From contig DBKZ01000052.1 in assembly GCA_002297415.1 (NCBI GenBank), forward strand, positions 907 to 17,324: 16,418 nucleotides of DNA, read 5' to 3'. The DNA comes from Ruminococcaceae bacterium UBA737 (lineage in GTDB: Bacteria > Bacillota > Clostridia > Oscillospirales > Acutalibacteraceae). Position numbers and translations under genes: made by a program. Positions 1 through 7,353 of this stretch are shown here, one piece after another (position 1 is the stretch's first letter; every line of letters starts with the position of its first letter). The notes under the pieces were generated by a model that ran no database searches, was not told where the DNA came from, and was given only the letters and a program-made list of their open reading frames with translations.

Positions 1-22
1 TTCAAGTGCCGACAGGCACACA
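1..22. repeat. Module C hairpin repeat, copy 1 (cut by window edge)
   Basis: These 22 bases are identical to 14086-14107. They contain the inverted repeat GTGCC-GACA-GGCAC (7-16) followed by ACACA. Directly after comes TTTACCCC, where the TTA at 24-26 is the stop codon (TAA) of the flavin-reductase gene on the minus strand. The left part of the element lies outside the window. No heptamer units follow this copy, unlike the other two copies. It lies just downstream of the last gene of the operon, but it has no T-run and does not look like a classical terminator. Confidence 0.8.
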
Positions 23-23
23 T

Positions 24-518
24 TTACCCCAAAAACGCTTTTTCGATTTTTGCGATAAAAACGATATGGTGGTCTGAGTCAGGATACCATTTTGTATTCT
101 TTGATTTATCAATGAAGTTTTCGGGTTTAATTCTGTCGGTATACATTTTTTTGCAGACGATATTAAGCCTTGCTTCCTTAAAGCAGGGCGCGCCGCAGAC
201 AAATTCAGGCGTAAGGCCCGATTCCTTCATTTTATCGACATCTCTTCCCGAGGTATGGCCGCAAAGCTTATGAATTTGTTTATCAGTGCCGTAAAACGAA
301 AGGGAAAATGTATCAAATTTCTCGACAAATTCAAGGGTGTATCTTTGAGGGCGGATAAATATAACTACCGAATCCTCGCCCCAGATTTCGCCCATAAAGC
401 CCCAAGAGGCGGTCATCATATTATACTTTTCTTCGTCTCCTGCGGATATAAGCATCCATTCGTCGGAAATATCCTTAATAAAGTTTTCTTTTAACTCTTT
501 TATTGCGATTTCTTGCAT
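24..518 (-). CDS. Flavin reductase family protein (FMN-binding split barrel)
   Basis: This 164-residue protein resembles small clostridial flavin-reductase-like proteins that bind FMN in a split beta-barrel; the natural substrate is not known. What I recognise is the N-terminal pattern around residues 21-60 (WMLISAGDEEKYNMMTASWG, then VVIFIRPQRY) and the later stretch GRDVDKMKESGLTP (91-104). Length is normal for the family and there is no signal peptide or membrane segment, so it should be cytoplasmic. It starts at ATG 518 inside the end of the acyltransferase gene (19 bp overlap) with only a weak GAGAG-like ribosome site, suggesting coupled translation. Its last codons, GGG TAA, abut a repeat element. 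A role in redox or FMN handling is inferred from the family only. Confidence 0.8.
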   Translation of the reverse strand: MQEIAIKELKENFIKDISDEWMLISAGDEEKYNMMTASWGFMGEIWGEDSVVIFIRPQRYTLEFVEKFDTFSLSFYGTDKQIHKLCGHTSGRDVDKMKESGLTPEFVCGAPCFKEARLNIVCKKMYTDRIKPENFIDKSKNTKWYPDSDHHIVFIAKIEKAFLG

Positions 519-1339
519 TTCTCTCGCTCGCTTTCAATGGATTTTTGCATAATTGCGTGAACCTTTTCGCCAAGCTCATTTGTATTTTCGCCGAATTCGT
601 CGGGAGTTAAAATCTCTGCCACATCCATATAAACATCGGTTTTTCGGCGGAACATATTTTTAAGAATAAACGGAGTGTTTGTAAGCGTACAGACCGCTAT
701 TTTACAGCCCGATTTGGTCGCAATTTTAAGCGACCCGTTTCTGAGCTCGTGAAGCTCGCCGTCGCGCGAGGTATACCCCTCGGGGAAAATTCCGATGGTG
801 CCTTCATTATGCTTAATAATATTTATGGCTTTAATAATCGTTTTAGCACCCTCGCGGTTATTTTCCCTGTCGATAGGCAGTCCGCCGAGCTTATGCAGAG
901 CCTTTGCGACAAAAGGCATTGTTTCATAAACCTCTTTTTTTGCGATAAATCTTAAATCGACCTCGGGCATAAGGCTTAAAAATATCGCGGGGTCAATAGG
1001 GTGTATATGATTGCACACAAGCAAAAAGCTTTCGTTTTCTGGAATTTTTTCAAGTCCGCTCGCATGAATTCTAACGCCGATAACCTTAAAAAATAATGTG
1101 AGCGTTGAAGCGACATATTTTCTGCAAAGCCTTGAGCAGGGCTTTCTTTCCTTTTTTATATTTACAAATCCGAAGACTGCCAAAAGGCTTAAAAACTGCA
1201 GAAGAATACAAGCTACTATTCCGCCGAAGAAAATCAAAGGAACAAGCCAAACAGAATAGCTCTGTCTTAAAATCGGCACACCCAGCCTGTCAAGCAGAGG
1301 GATAATTGCGGCGCAAAGGAAAACATAAAAATAAAGCAT
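500..1339 (-). CDS. plsC: 1-acyl-sn-glycerol-3-phosphate acyltransferase (PlsC family)
   Basis: A 279-residue membrane acyltransferase, expected to transfer an acyl chain to lysophosphatidic acid to make phosphatidic acid at the inner face of the membrane. The catalytic block NHIHPID (H111 and D116, the HX4D motif) is present, then GGLPIDR (152-158) and FPEG (185-188), the glycerol-phosphate binding blocks. Before the catalytic domain there are hydrophobic segments at about 1-15 and 29-59, so it is longer than minimal PlsC proteins. The start ATG at 1339 has a GAGGT ribosome site about 9 bases upstream. It follows the DUF6472 gene by 21 bp. With pgsA in the same window it points to phospholipid synthesis. 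Exact acyl acceptor is not proven by sequence. Confidence 0.87.
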   Translation of the reverse strand: MLYFYVFLCAAIIPLLDRLGVPILRQSYSVWLVPLIFFGGIVACILLQFLSLLAVFGFVNIKKERKPCSRLCRKYVASTLTLFFKVIGVRIHASGLEKIPENESFLLVCNHIHPIDPAIFLSLMPEVDLRFIAKKEVYETMPFVAKALHKLGGLPIDRENNREGAKTIIKAINIIKHNEGTIGIFPEGYTSRDGELHELRNGSLKIATKSGCKIAVCTLTNTPFILKNMFRRKTDVYMDVAEILTPDEFGENTNELGEKVHAIMQKSIESEREKCKKSQ

Positions 1340-1360
1340 ATTTTTATACCTCGGTTTTTA

Positions 1361-1546
1361 TCAGTTTTGCTTTCTTACAATTTTATATTCATCATAAAAA
1401 TCATAATACGGGCAGTTAAAATTACTGCCCGTTAAAAATCTGAACATTTCGTCCTCGTCAAGAGAGCAGTCGCAAAAATAGGTCTGCGACTCTTCGTCAT
1501 ACAAATAATTTGCGCAGGTTTCGCAATTTGTTATGCTCTTTTTCAC
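1361..1546 (-). CDS. Small Cys-rich DUF6472 family protein
   Basis: A 61-residue protein of unknown function that I recognise as the DUF6472 type, common in Clostridia. Cysteines sit at 8, 11, 25, 27 and 45 (CETC, CDC and NCPYY), a spacing that could bind one zinc ion or an Fe-S centre; this is inference. The middle is acidic (LDEDEM) and the tail is basic (KIVRKQ). There is no signal peptide. It starts at GTG 1546, overlapping the stop of the LCP gene by 4 bases (GTGA), and an excellent GGAGG site lies 7 bases upstream inside the LCP gene, which fixes the start. The tight coupling to an LCP gene may hint at a shared envelope role. Confidence 0.78.
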   Translation of the reverse strand: MKKSITNCETCANYLYDEESQTYFCDCSLDEDEMFRFLTGSNFNCPYYDFYDEYKIVRKQN

Positions 1547-3117
1547 TCTGTCTCCTCCCTTGTCGGGTTCTCCGGCTCTGTTGAGCTCGGCTCCGTGCTT
1601 GTAGGCTCGGAGGGCTTTACAGTTGAAGTCTCCTCAGAACTGCTCGGCAAGGACGATGAGGATGATGACGAAGAAGAGGACGATGATGAATAGTCTGTGC
1701 TTGTATCCGAGGAGTCGGTGCTTGTATCGTCACTGCTTACGGAAGGCTTTGATGAAACAGTGGGTTTTGAAGAGGAAGAAGCAGTTGTACTGTTTCCTTT
1801 TACGGAGCTACCCTTGCCGTACCACGGGTTTTTATCTATACCGTTTTTCTCAACAAAGCTGTCTAAGGTCTCCCCGTCATAAATTATGCCGTGAATAAGC
1901 CTTGAAACATAATCAAGGTCATAATAAAGCACCGAGCCGAAGCTGCCCGACGGAGCAGGCATAAGGAATTCGTTCTGCGGAATTCTGTACTGCTCGAATT
2001 CGGGAGAATTAAGCAGCACGCTTGCGGCAATGTTTATAATCTCGGTTGTTGACATTGAGGTTTTGGTGCAGGGGATAAGCGCATTTGCGAGGGAGAAATA
2101 CTGGCTCTTTTTAAGGGTTTTTGCCTTATTGAAAAGCTCCTCCATAACATGTCTCTGGCGGTCTGTTCTGCCGTAATCGTTATTCGTATCCCAAGCGGAG
2201 CGGCAATATCTTATTCTTGAATAGGCGACAGCCTGTACACCGTTTAAATGCTGGGTGCCTGCCTTATTTATCAGATATTTATTGATATTAAGGTTCATAT
2301 ATTTGCAGATTTCGCCCATACAGCCGTTAAGCCCGGGCTTATCCTGACCCTTATCATACAGCTCGTCCTCTGTAATGGTAGCCTCAATTCCGCCTACCGC
2401 GTCAATAATATCTACCATTCCGTAGAAATTAACGGTTGCATAATCCGAAATATCGAGATTAAAGCACTGATTTAAGGTCTTAACGGCAAGCTCGGGTCCT
2501 CCCCAGCCGTAAGCCGCGTTGATTTTTGCATAGGTTGTCTTTCCGTTGCGCTCGATAGGAACGAGAGTATCACGCATAACGGACATTATTTTAACCTTTT
2601 TATTTATAGTATTTATGCTTAAAATCATTATAGAGTCGGAATTTCCGGTAAAGGAATTTACACCTCTTGTATCAAGACCGAAAAGCGCGACATTTATAAT
2701 CTTATCGTTAATAACCTTGGTAAAGCCGAGATTTTTCTTATCGTCGTTAAACGAGTAGTCGAAAACCCGTCCGATATAAGCATAAAGAATTGCAAGAACA
2801 AGCACTATTGCGGTAACCGAAACAAGCAGAGCCTTCTGCCATTTTCTTCTTCTGCCCCACCAATCGGAAATCGCATACCCGATATTCTTAAAAAAGCCGA
2901 TAAAGCCGTGCTGCTTGCGGCGGTATTTATTCTTAGAAACCGAATCGAGGGTTATAAAATCGTTATCGGTAATCTTTCCTAAATCCTCTTTTGAATTTGA
3001 ATAAACATCCTCAAAATTGTTCTTTTTAGCTGAGCTTGAGGAAATATCATTAAAATCGGAATATCCGGTATCGGAGCCGAAATCGAAGTTCAGTTCGTTT
3101 TTATTCCCGTCCGTCAT
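1543..3117 (-). CDS. LCP family (LytR-CpsA-Psr) cell-wall glycopolymer transferase
   Basis: A 524-residue LCP protein. The family attaches undecaprenyl-linked wall polymers to peptidoglycan outside the membrane. Layout: a polar, cytoplasmic N-terminus of about 92 residues with a basic stretch (RRRK, 89-92), one membrane segment (about 94-115), then the LCP domain (about 140-420). Conserved charged residues are visible in GLDTRG (147-152), SDSIMIL (160-166), MRDTLVP (181-187), SRIRY (300-304) and GRTDRQR (316-322). A Ser/Thr/Pro/Glu-rich tail (about 436-524) with 13 serines in a row follows, probably extracellular. The gene begins after a 58 bp gap that holds a likely promoter, and its last codons double as the ribosome site of the next gene. 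The specific polymer it ligates cannot be told. Confidence 0.9.
   Translation of the reverse strand: MTDGNKNELNFDFGSDTGYSDFNDISSSSAKKNNFEDVYSNSKEDLGKITDNDFITLDSVSKNKYRRKQHGFIGFFKNIGYAISDWWGRRRKWQKALLVSVTAIVLVLAILYAYIGRVFDYSFNDDKKNLGFTKVINDKIINVALFGLDTRGVNSFTGNSDSIMILSINTINKKVKIMSVMRDTLVPIERNGKTTYAKINAAYGWGGPELAVKTLNQCFNLDISDYATVNFYGMVDIIDAVGGIEATITEDELYDKGQDKPGLNGCMGEICKYMNLNINKYLINKAGTQHLNGVQAVAYSRIRYCRSAWDTNNDYGRTDRQRHVMEELFNKAKTLKKSQYFSLANALIPCTKTSMSTTEIINIAASVLLNSPEFEQYRIPQNEFLMPAPSGSFGSVLYYDLDYVSRLIHGIIYDGETLDSFVEKNGIDKNPWYGKGSSVKGNSTTASSSSKPTVSSKPSVSSDDTSTDSSDTSTDYSSSSSSSSSSSSSLPSSSEETSTVKPSEPTSTEPSSTEPENPTREETE
1554..1558 (-). promoter_or_regulatory. Ribosome binding site fixing the GTG start of the DUF6472 gene
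   Basis: On the minus strand GGAGG lies 7 bases before GTG 1546. It lies inside the last codons of the LCP gene (the REE of TREETE), so one stretch codes protein and loads ribosomes for the next gene. Confidence 0.7.
1651..1689 (-). other. Poly-serine tract in the LCP tail
   Basis: Thirteen consecutive serine codons, all of the TCN class but with four different third bases (TCA, TCG, TCC, TCT mixed). The mixed wobble use argues that serine itself is maintained, rather than a simple slipped DNA repeat. The tract lies in the presumed extracellular tail after the LCP domain. Confidence 0.85.
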
Positions 3118-3138
3118 ACTATCCCTGCCTTACACACA

Positions 3139-3179
3139 ATTAGTACTAATATGATATACCCTAAATGTTAAAAAATCAA
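3139..3179 (-). promoter_or_regulatory. Probable internal promoter with palindromic operator before the LCP gene
   Basis: On the minus strand the sequence reads TTGATT (3174-3179, overlapping the rsmI stop codon), a 17-base spacer, then TATCAT (3151-3156). This is a fair SigA-type promoter (4/6 and 5/6 matches). Immediately after the -10 lies the perfect 12-base palindrome ATTAGTACTAAT (3139-3150), centred where transcription should start, giving a leader of about 27 bases. The palindrome is a candidate repressor site; the regulator is unknown. Ribosome site for the LCP gene is weak (AGGGA). Confidence 0.45.
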
Positions 3180-3997
3180 GTACAGATTTCTTTATAGATC
3201 TCGCTTTTCTTAACACCGGTTATCCTTGCCGCCTCTTTAGCCGCTGTTGACGCGGACTGCCCCTCATTTAAAAATTTTTTTGCAAGCTCCGCCGCCTCTG
3301 ACAGCGAAAATTCGCGTTTTTCCTCCTTTTTGCCCTCGATTATAAGGACATATTCCCCTTTAGGAGGATTTTGCGAAAAATACTCATAGGCTTCGCTTAG
3401 CGTAAAAAGAAAGACCGATTCGTGAATTTTAGTAAGTTCCTTGCAGACCGCGATTTTTCTGTCTCCCAAGGTCTGTTCGAAATCCTTTAAGGTAGCTAAA
3501 AGCTTATGGGGAGCCTCATAAAAAATAAGGGTTCTTTTTTCGTCCTTTATTTCCTCAAGGTGCTTTCTTCTTGACGGCTTATTTACCGATAAAAAGCCCT
3601 CAAAGCAAAATCTTCCCGATTCCATTCCGGAAATGCTGAGCGCCGTCGCAAAAGCGACGGGTCCCGGGACCGATTCTATCGGCACGCCCTTAATTCTCGC
3701 CTCTCTTACGAGATCCTCTCCGGGGTCTGAAATAGCGGGCATTCCGGCGTCGGTTACAAGAGCCATGCTTTCTCCGCATAAAATGCGGTTTAAAAGGTAT
3801 GCGCCCTTTTCATTCTTATTATGCTCATAATAAGAGACAAGCTCCTTTTTTATATCAAAATGATTTAAAAGCTTTAAGGTAACCCTTGTGTCCTCGGCGG
3901 CGATAAAGTCCGCTTCTCTTAAAATGCGCACCGCCCGAGGCGACATATCCTCTAAATTTCCTATTGGCGTTCCCACAACATAAAGCTTTCCGCTCAT
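3176..3997 (-). CDS. rsmI: 16S rRNA (cytidine1402-2'-O)-methyltransferase
   Basis: A 273-residue tetrapyrrole-methylase-fold enzyme that 2'-O-methylates C1402 in the decoding centre of 16S rRNA using S-adenosylmethionine. The family hallmarks are all present: GTPIGNLEDMS (9-19), AAEDTR (33-38), TDAGMPAISDPG (82-93), PGP (111-113), EGFL (133-136) and EAPHK (161-165). Length is typical. Start ATG 3997 overlaps the stop of the upstream methyltransferase by 4 bases (ATGA), with AAGGAGG about 10 bases upstream. The pairing with a YabB-like methyltransferase matches the Bacillus yabB-yazA-yabC region, but the small GIY-YIG gene yazA that lies between them there is absent. Confidence 0.95.
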   Translation of the reverse strand: MSGKLYVVGTPIGNLEDMSPRAVRILREADFIAAEDTRVTLKLLNHFDIKKELVSYYEHNKNEKGAYLLNRILCGESMALVTDAGMPAISDPGEDLVREARIKGVPIESVPGPVAFATALSISGMESGRFCFEGFLSVNKPSRRKHLEEIKDEKRTLIFYEAPHKLLATLKDFEQTLGDRKIAVCKELTKIHESVFLFTLSEAYEYFSQNPPKGEYVLIIEGKKEEKREFSLSEAAELAKKFLNEGQSASTAAKEAARITGVKKSEIYKEICT

Positions 3998-4731
3998 AAG
4001 GCATGTCCCTCCTTATAAGATCCATAAACTTTTAACATTTCCTCGGAAAATTTTCCGTTTTCATAAACAAAAAGCGGAGGGTCAATCCTAAGCCCCGATT
4101 TTGCGCACCTGACACCCGTCACAAGGACGAGCCACGGCTCGCACCCTTTGCTTTTGCAGACAATTCTGAGTCTTTTCGGCTCTATTTTATTTTCGCTCAT
4201 AAGCCTTAAAAGCTCGGCAAGTCTTTCGGGGCGGTGGCACATACAAAGCTTGCCCGAGGTTTTAAGAAGCTTTGCCGAAACCTCAATTATATCCTTTAAG
4301 CTGCAATCGGTTTCGTGCCTTGCGGTTTTTATTTTCGGATTTTCATTTGTAAGCCCCGCGTTTTTCGCCTTATACGGCGGATTGCATACTACAAGGTCAT
4401 GGCACCCGAATTCAAGCTTATGCTTTAGCTCGGTTAAATTTGAGCAAACGGGTGTGAAATTAAAGAACTCAAAATCCTCTGCGGTTTTTTCGGCGGCGAA
4501 AATCGCCTCTTCGGATATATCCACGCCGAAAACCTTTGCTTCGGGTCGGTCGCGCAAAATAAGAAACCCTATTATTCCGCAGCCTGTTCCGAGGTCGACC
4601 GCCGATTTTATTTTATATATTTTTGCAAAATCGGCAAGCAAAACCGCGTCGGTGCCGAAGGTATGGTTTTTTGTAACATAAATGCTTTTGCCGTTTCCCA
4701 AAGGCTCGGCATGCATTAAGCTCTCGTCCAT
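3994..4731 (-). CDS. TrmN6/YabB-type tRNA (adenine-N6)-methyltransferase
   Basis: A 245-residue class I methyltransferase. Motif I is DLGTGCGIIGFL (46-57), the acidic residue closing the SAM pocket is in FGVDISEEA (68-76), and the catalytic NPPY lies at 117-120, typical of enzymes that methylate exocyclic amino groups. The N-terminal FGTDAVLLADF (25-35) is characteristic of the YfiC/TrmN6 group, whose E. coli member modifies A37 of tRNA1(Val). That the target is the same here is inference. The gene starts inside the 3' end of cysS (16 bp overlap) and overlaps rsmI by 4 bp. Both neighbours downstream and upstream act in translation, which fits an RNA substrate. Confidence 0.82.
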   Translation of the reverse strand: MDESLMHAEPLGNGKSIYVTKNHTFGTDAVLLADFAKIYKIKSAVDLGTGCGIIGFLILRDRPEAKVFGVDISEEAIFAAEKTAEDFEFFNFTPVCSNLTELKHKLEFGCHDLVVCNPPYKAKNAGLTNENPKIKTARHETDCSLKDIIEVSAKLLKTSGKLCMCHRPERLAELLRLMSENKIEPKRLRIVCKSKGCEPWLVLVTGVRCAKSGLRIDPPLFVYENGKFSEEMLKVYGSYKEGHAL

Positions 4732-6095
4732 TTTACACCCTGCGGAGTATCCTCAAGGACAATTCCCATTGATTTCAGCTTATCTCTTATTTCGTCGGCG
4801 GTTTTGAAGTCCTTATTTTTTCTTGCCTCGGTGCGCTTATTTATAAGCTCTTCTATCTCGCTGTCGATATTATCCGTTTTTCTGTTATAAACAAGACCTA
4901 AAACGCCGTTTAATTCATCAAAGGTCCTTGCGCACTCTTCGAGGGTGTTTTTCCCAGCGCCGTTTGCAATGGCGGTGTTTATTTCACGGACAAGGTTGAA
5001 AACCGCCGCAAGTGCGTCGGCAGTATTAAGGTCATCGTCCATAGCGGCGATAAATTCCTGCTTTCTTGTCTCGCAGAAGGCAGGCTTTTCTCCGCCCTCG
5101 GGCGCGTTTTTGAGTGCAAAATCAATATTATCACGGCAGGTATAAAGTCTTTCAAGAGCATTTTTGCTCTGCTCGATAATATCAACCGAATAGTTTATAG
5201 GTCCTCTGTACTGAGAGGAGATCATAAGATATCTTATCGGCTCGTAGCCGTAAGCGTTCGCAACATCGCGGACGGTAAAGAAGTTATTGAGCGATTTCGA
5301 CATTTTATGGTTATCGACATTTATAAATCCGTTATGCATCCAATAGTGAGCGAATTCGCAGCCGTTTGCCGCCTCGCTCTGGGCGATTTCGTTTTCATGG
5401 TGGGGGAAAATAAGGTCAAGCCCGCCGCAGTGGATATCAATGGTTTTGCCCAAATATCTTCCTGCCATTGCGGAGCATTCTATGTGCCAGCCCGGTCTGC
5501 CCTTGCCCCAAGGCGACTCCCAGAAGGGCTCGCCCTCCTTAGCGCCCTTCCAAAGGCAGAAATCCATCGGGTCCTCCTTGATATCGCCGACCGAAATTCT
5601 CGCGCCTGCCTCTAAATCCTCAAGCGGCTGGTGGGAAAGCTTTCCGTAGCCATTAAACTTTTTCGCGCGGTAATAAACATCGTTTCCTGCCTTATAGGCA
5701 TAGCCCTTTTCGAAAAGCTCGGAAATGATTTCAATAATTTTATCTATATTTTCGGTGGCTCTCGGGTGAACATCAGCCTCCATGACATTAAGACCCTTTG
5801 AGTCGACTTTGAATTCCTTTATATATCTTTCGGCAACCTCCGATACGGTAATACCCTCTTCATTTGCCTTTTTTATAAGCTTATCGTCAATATCGGTGAA
5901 ATTCTGAACGAATTTTACCTTATATCCGCGCCAGATAAGATAGCGGCGCAAAACATCGAAAACGCACAGCGGACGCGCGTTTCCTATATGGATAAAATTA
6001 TAAACGGTCGGTCCGCAGGCATAAATTTTAACCTCGCCCTCTTTTATCGGAACGAATTCGTCCTTATTTCTCGTAAGAGTATTGAAAATCTTCAT
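4716..6095 (-). CDS. cysS: Cysteinyl-tRNA synthetase
   Basis: A 459-residue class I synthetase charging tRNA-Cys. The HIGH-type motif is HIGN (36-39) and the KMSKS loop is at 264-268. The four zinc ligands that select cysteine over other amino acids can be matched: C27 (in ACGPTVY), C207 (in IECSAM), H232 and E236 (in PHHENEIAQS). GWHIECSAMAGRYLG around 202-216 is typical. Length is normal for the family. ATG 6095 overlaps the cysE stop by 4 bases. The cysE-cysS order is shared with many Firmicutes and ties cysteine synthesis to its use. I see no T-box leader upstream, so any control acts on the longer transcript. Confidence 0.97.
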   Translation of the reverse strand: MKIFNTLTRNKDEFVPIKEGEVKIYACGPTVYNFIHIGNARPLCVFDVLRRYLIWRGYKVKFVQNFTDIDDKLIKKANEEGITVSEVAERYIKEFKVDSKGLNVMEADVHPRATENIDKIIEIISELFEKGYAYKAGNDVYYRAKKFNGYGKLSHQPLEDLEAGARISVGDIKEDPMDFCLWKGAKEGEPFWESPWGKGRPGWHIECSAMAGRYLGKTIDIHCGGLDLIFPHHENEIAQSEAANGCEFAHYWMHNGFINVDNHKMSKSLNNFFTVRDVANAYGYEPIRYLMISSQYRGPINYSVDIIEQSKNALERLYTCRDNIDFALKNAPEGGEKPAFCETRKQEFIAAMDDDLNTADALAAVFNLVREINTAIANGAGKNTLEECARTFDELNGVLGLVYNRKTDNIDSEIEELINKRTEARKNKDFKTADEIRDKLKSMGIVLEDTPQGVKWTRA

Positions 6096-6739
6096 TTTTT
6101 GTCTTCACCCTTTTTATTTATCTGCGCTTTAAGCGAGTTAATTTCATTCTTAAGAGCATTTATCTCCTGCTCGGTAGGATCGGAAATATGAATCTGATCA
6201 AGCGGCTTTCTTTCTACCTTCTTGCCGTTTTGCCTTACAACCTTTGCCGGAACTCCGACAACGGTTGAATTTGCGGGTACTTCCTTTAAAACCACCGCGC
6301 CTGCGGCAATTCTCGCATTGTCTCCGACCTTTATCGGTCCTAAGACCTTAGCACCCGCGCTTATCATAACATTATTGCCGATTGTCGGGTGGCGCTTGCC
6401 CTCGTCCTTACCCGTTCCGCCCAAGGTAACTCCCTGATAGATAAGAACATCGTCGCCTATTTCGGCGGTCTCGCCTATAACTATGCCTGTTCCGTGGTCG
6501 ATAACAAGTCTTCTGCCTATTGTAGCCCCCGGGTGGATTTCAATCCCCGTTTTTCTCGCGGCACGCTGAGAAATGAGACGGGCTCTGAAAAAATGGCCCT
6601 TTAAAAAAGCCTTATGCGCTCTTCTGTACATTCTTATAGCCTTAAGCCCAGGATACAGCAGAAAAATCTCCAAGCTGTTTCTTGCCGCGGGGTCGCGGTC
6701 CTTGATAGCCTGAATATCCTCTTTTAAAACATCAAACAA
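6092..6739 (-). CDS. cysE: Serine O-acetyltransferase
   Basis: A 215-residue enzyme that acetylates L-serine with acetyl-CoA, the first step to cysteine. The N-terminal LKEDIQAIKDRDPAAR (5-20) is the conserved helical domain; the left-handed beta-helix follows, with IHPGATIG (68-75), DHGTGIVIGETAEIG (81-95, containing catalytic D81/H82) and YQGVTLGGTGK (101-111). A C-terminal helix (about 188-208) could form a coiled coil and is longer than in compact family members. The start is TTG 6739: an in-frame stop lies two codons upstream (6743-6745), no in-frame ATG fits the conserved N-terminus, and GGAG sits 10 bases ahead. It overlaps cysS by 4 bp. No cysK is in the window. Confidence 0.95.
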   Translation of the reverse strand: MFDVLKEDIQAIKDRDPAARNSLEIFLLYPGLKAIRMYRRAHKAFLKGHFFRARLISQRAARKTGIEIHPGATIGRRLVIDHGTGIVIGETAEIGDDVLIYQGVTLGGTGKDEGKRHPTIGNNVMISAGAKVLGPIKVGDNARIAAGAVVLKEVPANSTVVGVPAKVVRQNGKKVERKPLDQIHISDPTEQEINALKNEINSLKAQINKKGEDKK

Positions 6740-6758
6740 AATTTATCAGCTCCGAAAA

Positions 6759-7352
6759 TTATTTGGAAGAATTGATAACGCTCTTATTCCCCGTTAAATA
6801 GATTGCCCCCGAAACGGTGCAAAGCACCGCGGTTACCCAGAAAAGAAGAATAATCACCGCGTCAAGCGCGTTTATGAGCGGAATTGAAAGCTTAAAAAAT
6901 TCCGAAAGCCCGTAAACAAAAAGCGCAAGAACAATGCTAACCATCTGGCTGACGGTTTTTGCCTTGCCCCAGATATTTGCGGCAATTACCTTTCCGCCGC
7001 TCGTTACAACAACAAGTCTGAGCGAGGAAACGAGGAATTCTCTGAAAAGCACTAAAAATGTGATAGCCGTCACCTGAATACAGAGCGCTTTTTTATCGGC
7101 AAACATACTTATAAAGCCAAGATATGCCGCTGTTGTGAGCATTTTATCGGCAAGCGGGTCTAAAAATTTCCCGAAATCGGTTACAAGGTGGTTTTTTCTC
7201 GCTAACTTCCCGTCAATCATATCCGTAAGCGAAGCCGCGGCAAAAAGGATAAGAGAAACCGTGTAATGAAAAGGAAATTCTATAAGCATTGTTGCCATAA
7301 ATACGGGTGTTGCGATTATTCTTGCAACGGTAAGCTTATTCGGTGTGTTCAT
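6759..7352 (-). CDS. pgsA: CDP-diacylglycerol-glycerol-3-phosphate 3-phosphatidyltransferase
   Basis: A 197-residue integral membrane enzyme making phosphatidylglycerol phosphate from CDP-diacylglycerol. The CDP-alcohol phosphotransferase signature is complete: D44, D47-G48, A51-R52, G61, D65 and D69, all in order (MIDGKLAR then GKFLDPLADK). Hydrophobic segments lie at about 10-24, 30-46, 74-84, 92-108, 132-150 and 158-186, consistent with the usual six helices. Start ATG 7352 is one base after the rimO stop, with AGGAG in the last rimO codons. The gene supplies anionic lipid; association with rimO and recA is common in Firmicutes, though cinA, which often sits between pgsA and recA, is missing. 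Confidence 0.95.
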   Translation of the reverse strand: MNTPNKLTVARIIATPVFMATMLIEFPFHYTVSLILFAAASLTDMIDGKLARKNHLVTDFGKFLDPLADKMLTTAAYLGFISMFADKKALCIQVTAITFLVLFREFLVSSLRLVVVTSGGKVIAANIWGKAKTVSQMVSIVLALFVYGLSEFFKLSIPLINALDAVIILLFWVTAVLCTVSGAIYLTGNKSVINSSK

Positions 7353-7353
7353 T

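Noticed and set aside
1623..1898. Plus-strand reading frames opposite the LCP tail.
   Set aside because: They are antisense to the low-complexity Ser codons, which lack stops in reverse frames. No ribosome site or recognisable protein.
4148..4681. 177-codon plus-strand frame opposite the TrmN-like gene.
   Set aside because: The minus strand has clear SAM and NPPY motifs; the opposite frame shows no family features.
6740..6758. T-box or riboswitch controlling cysE-cysS.
   Set aside because: Only 19 bases separate pgsA and cysE; there is no room for a leader, and no T-box motif is seen.
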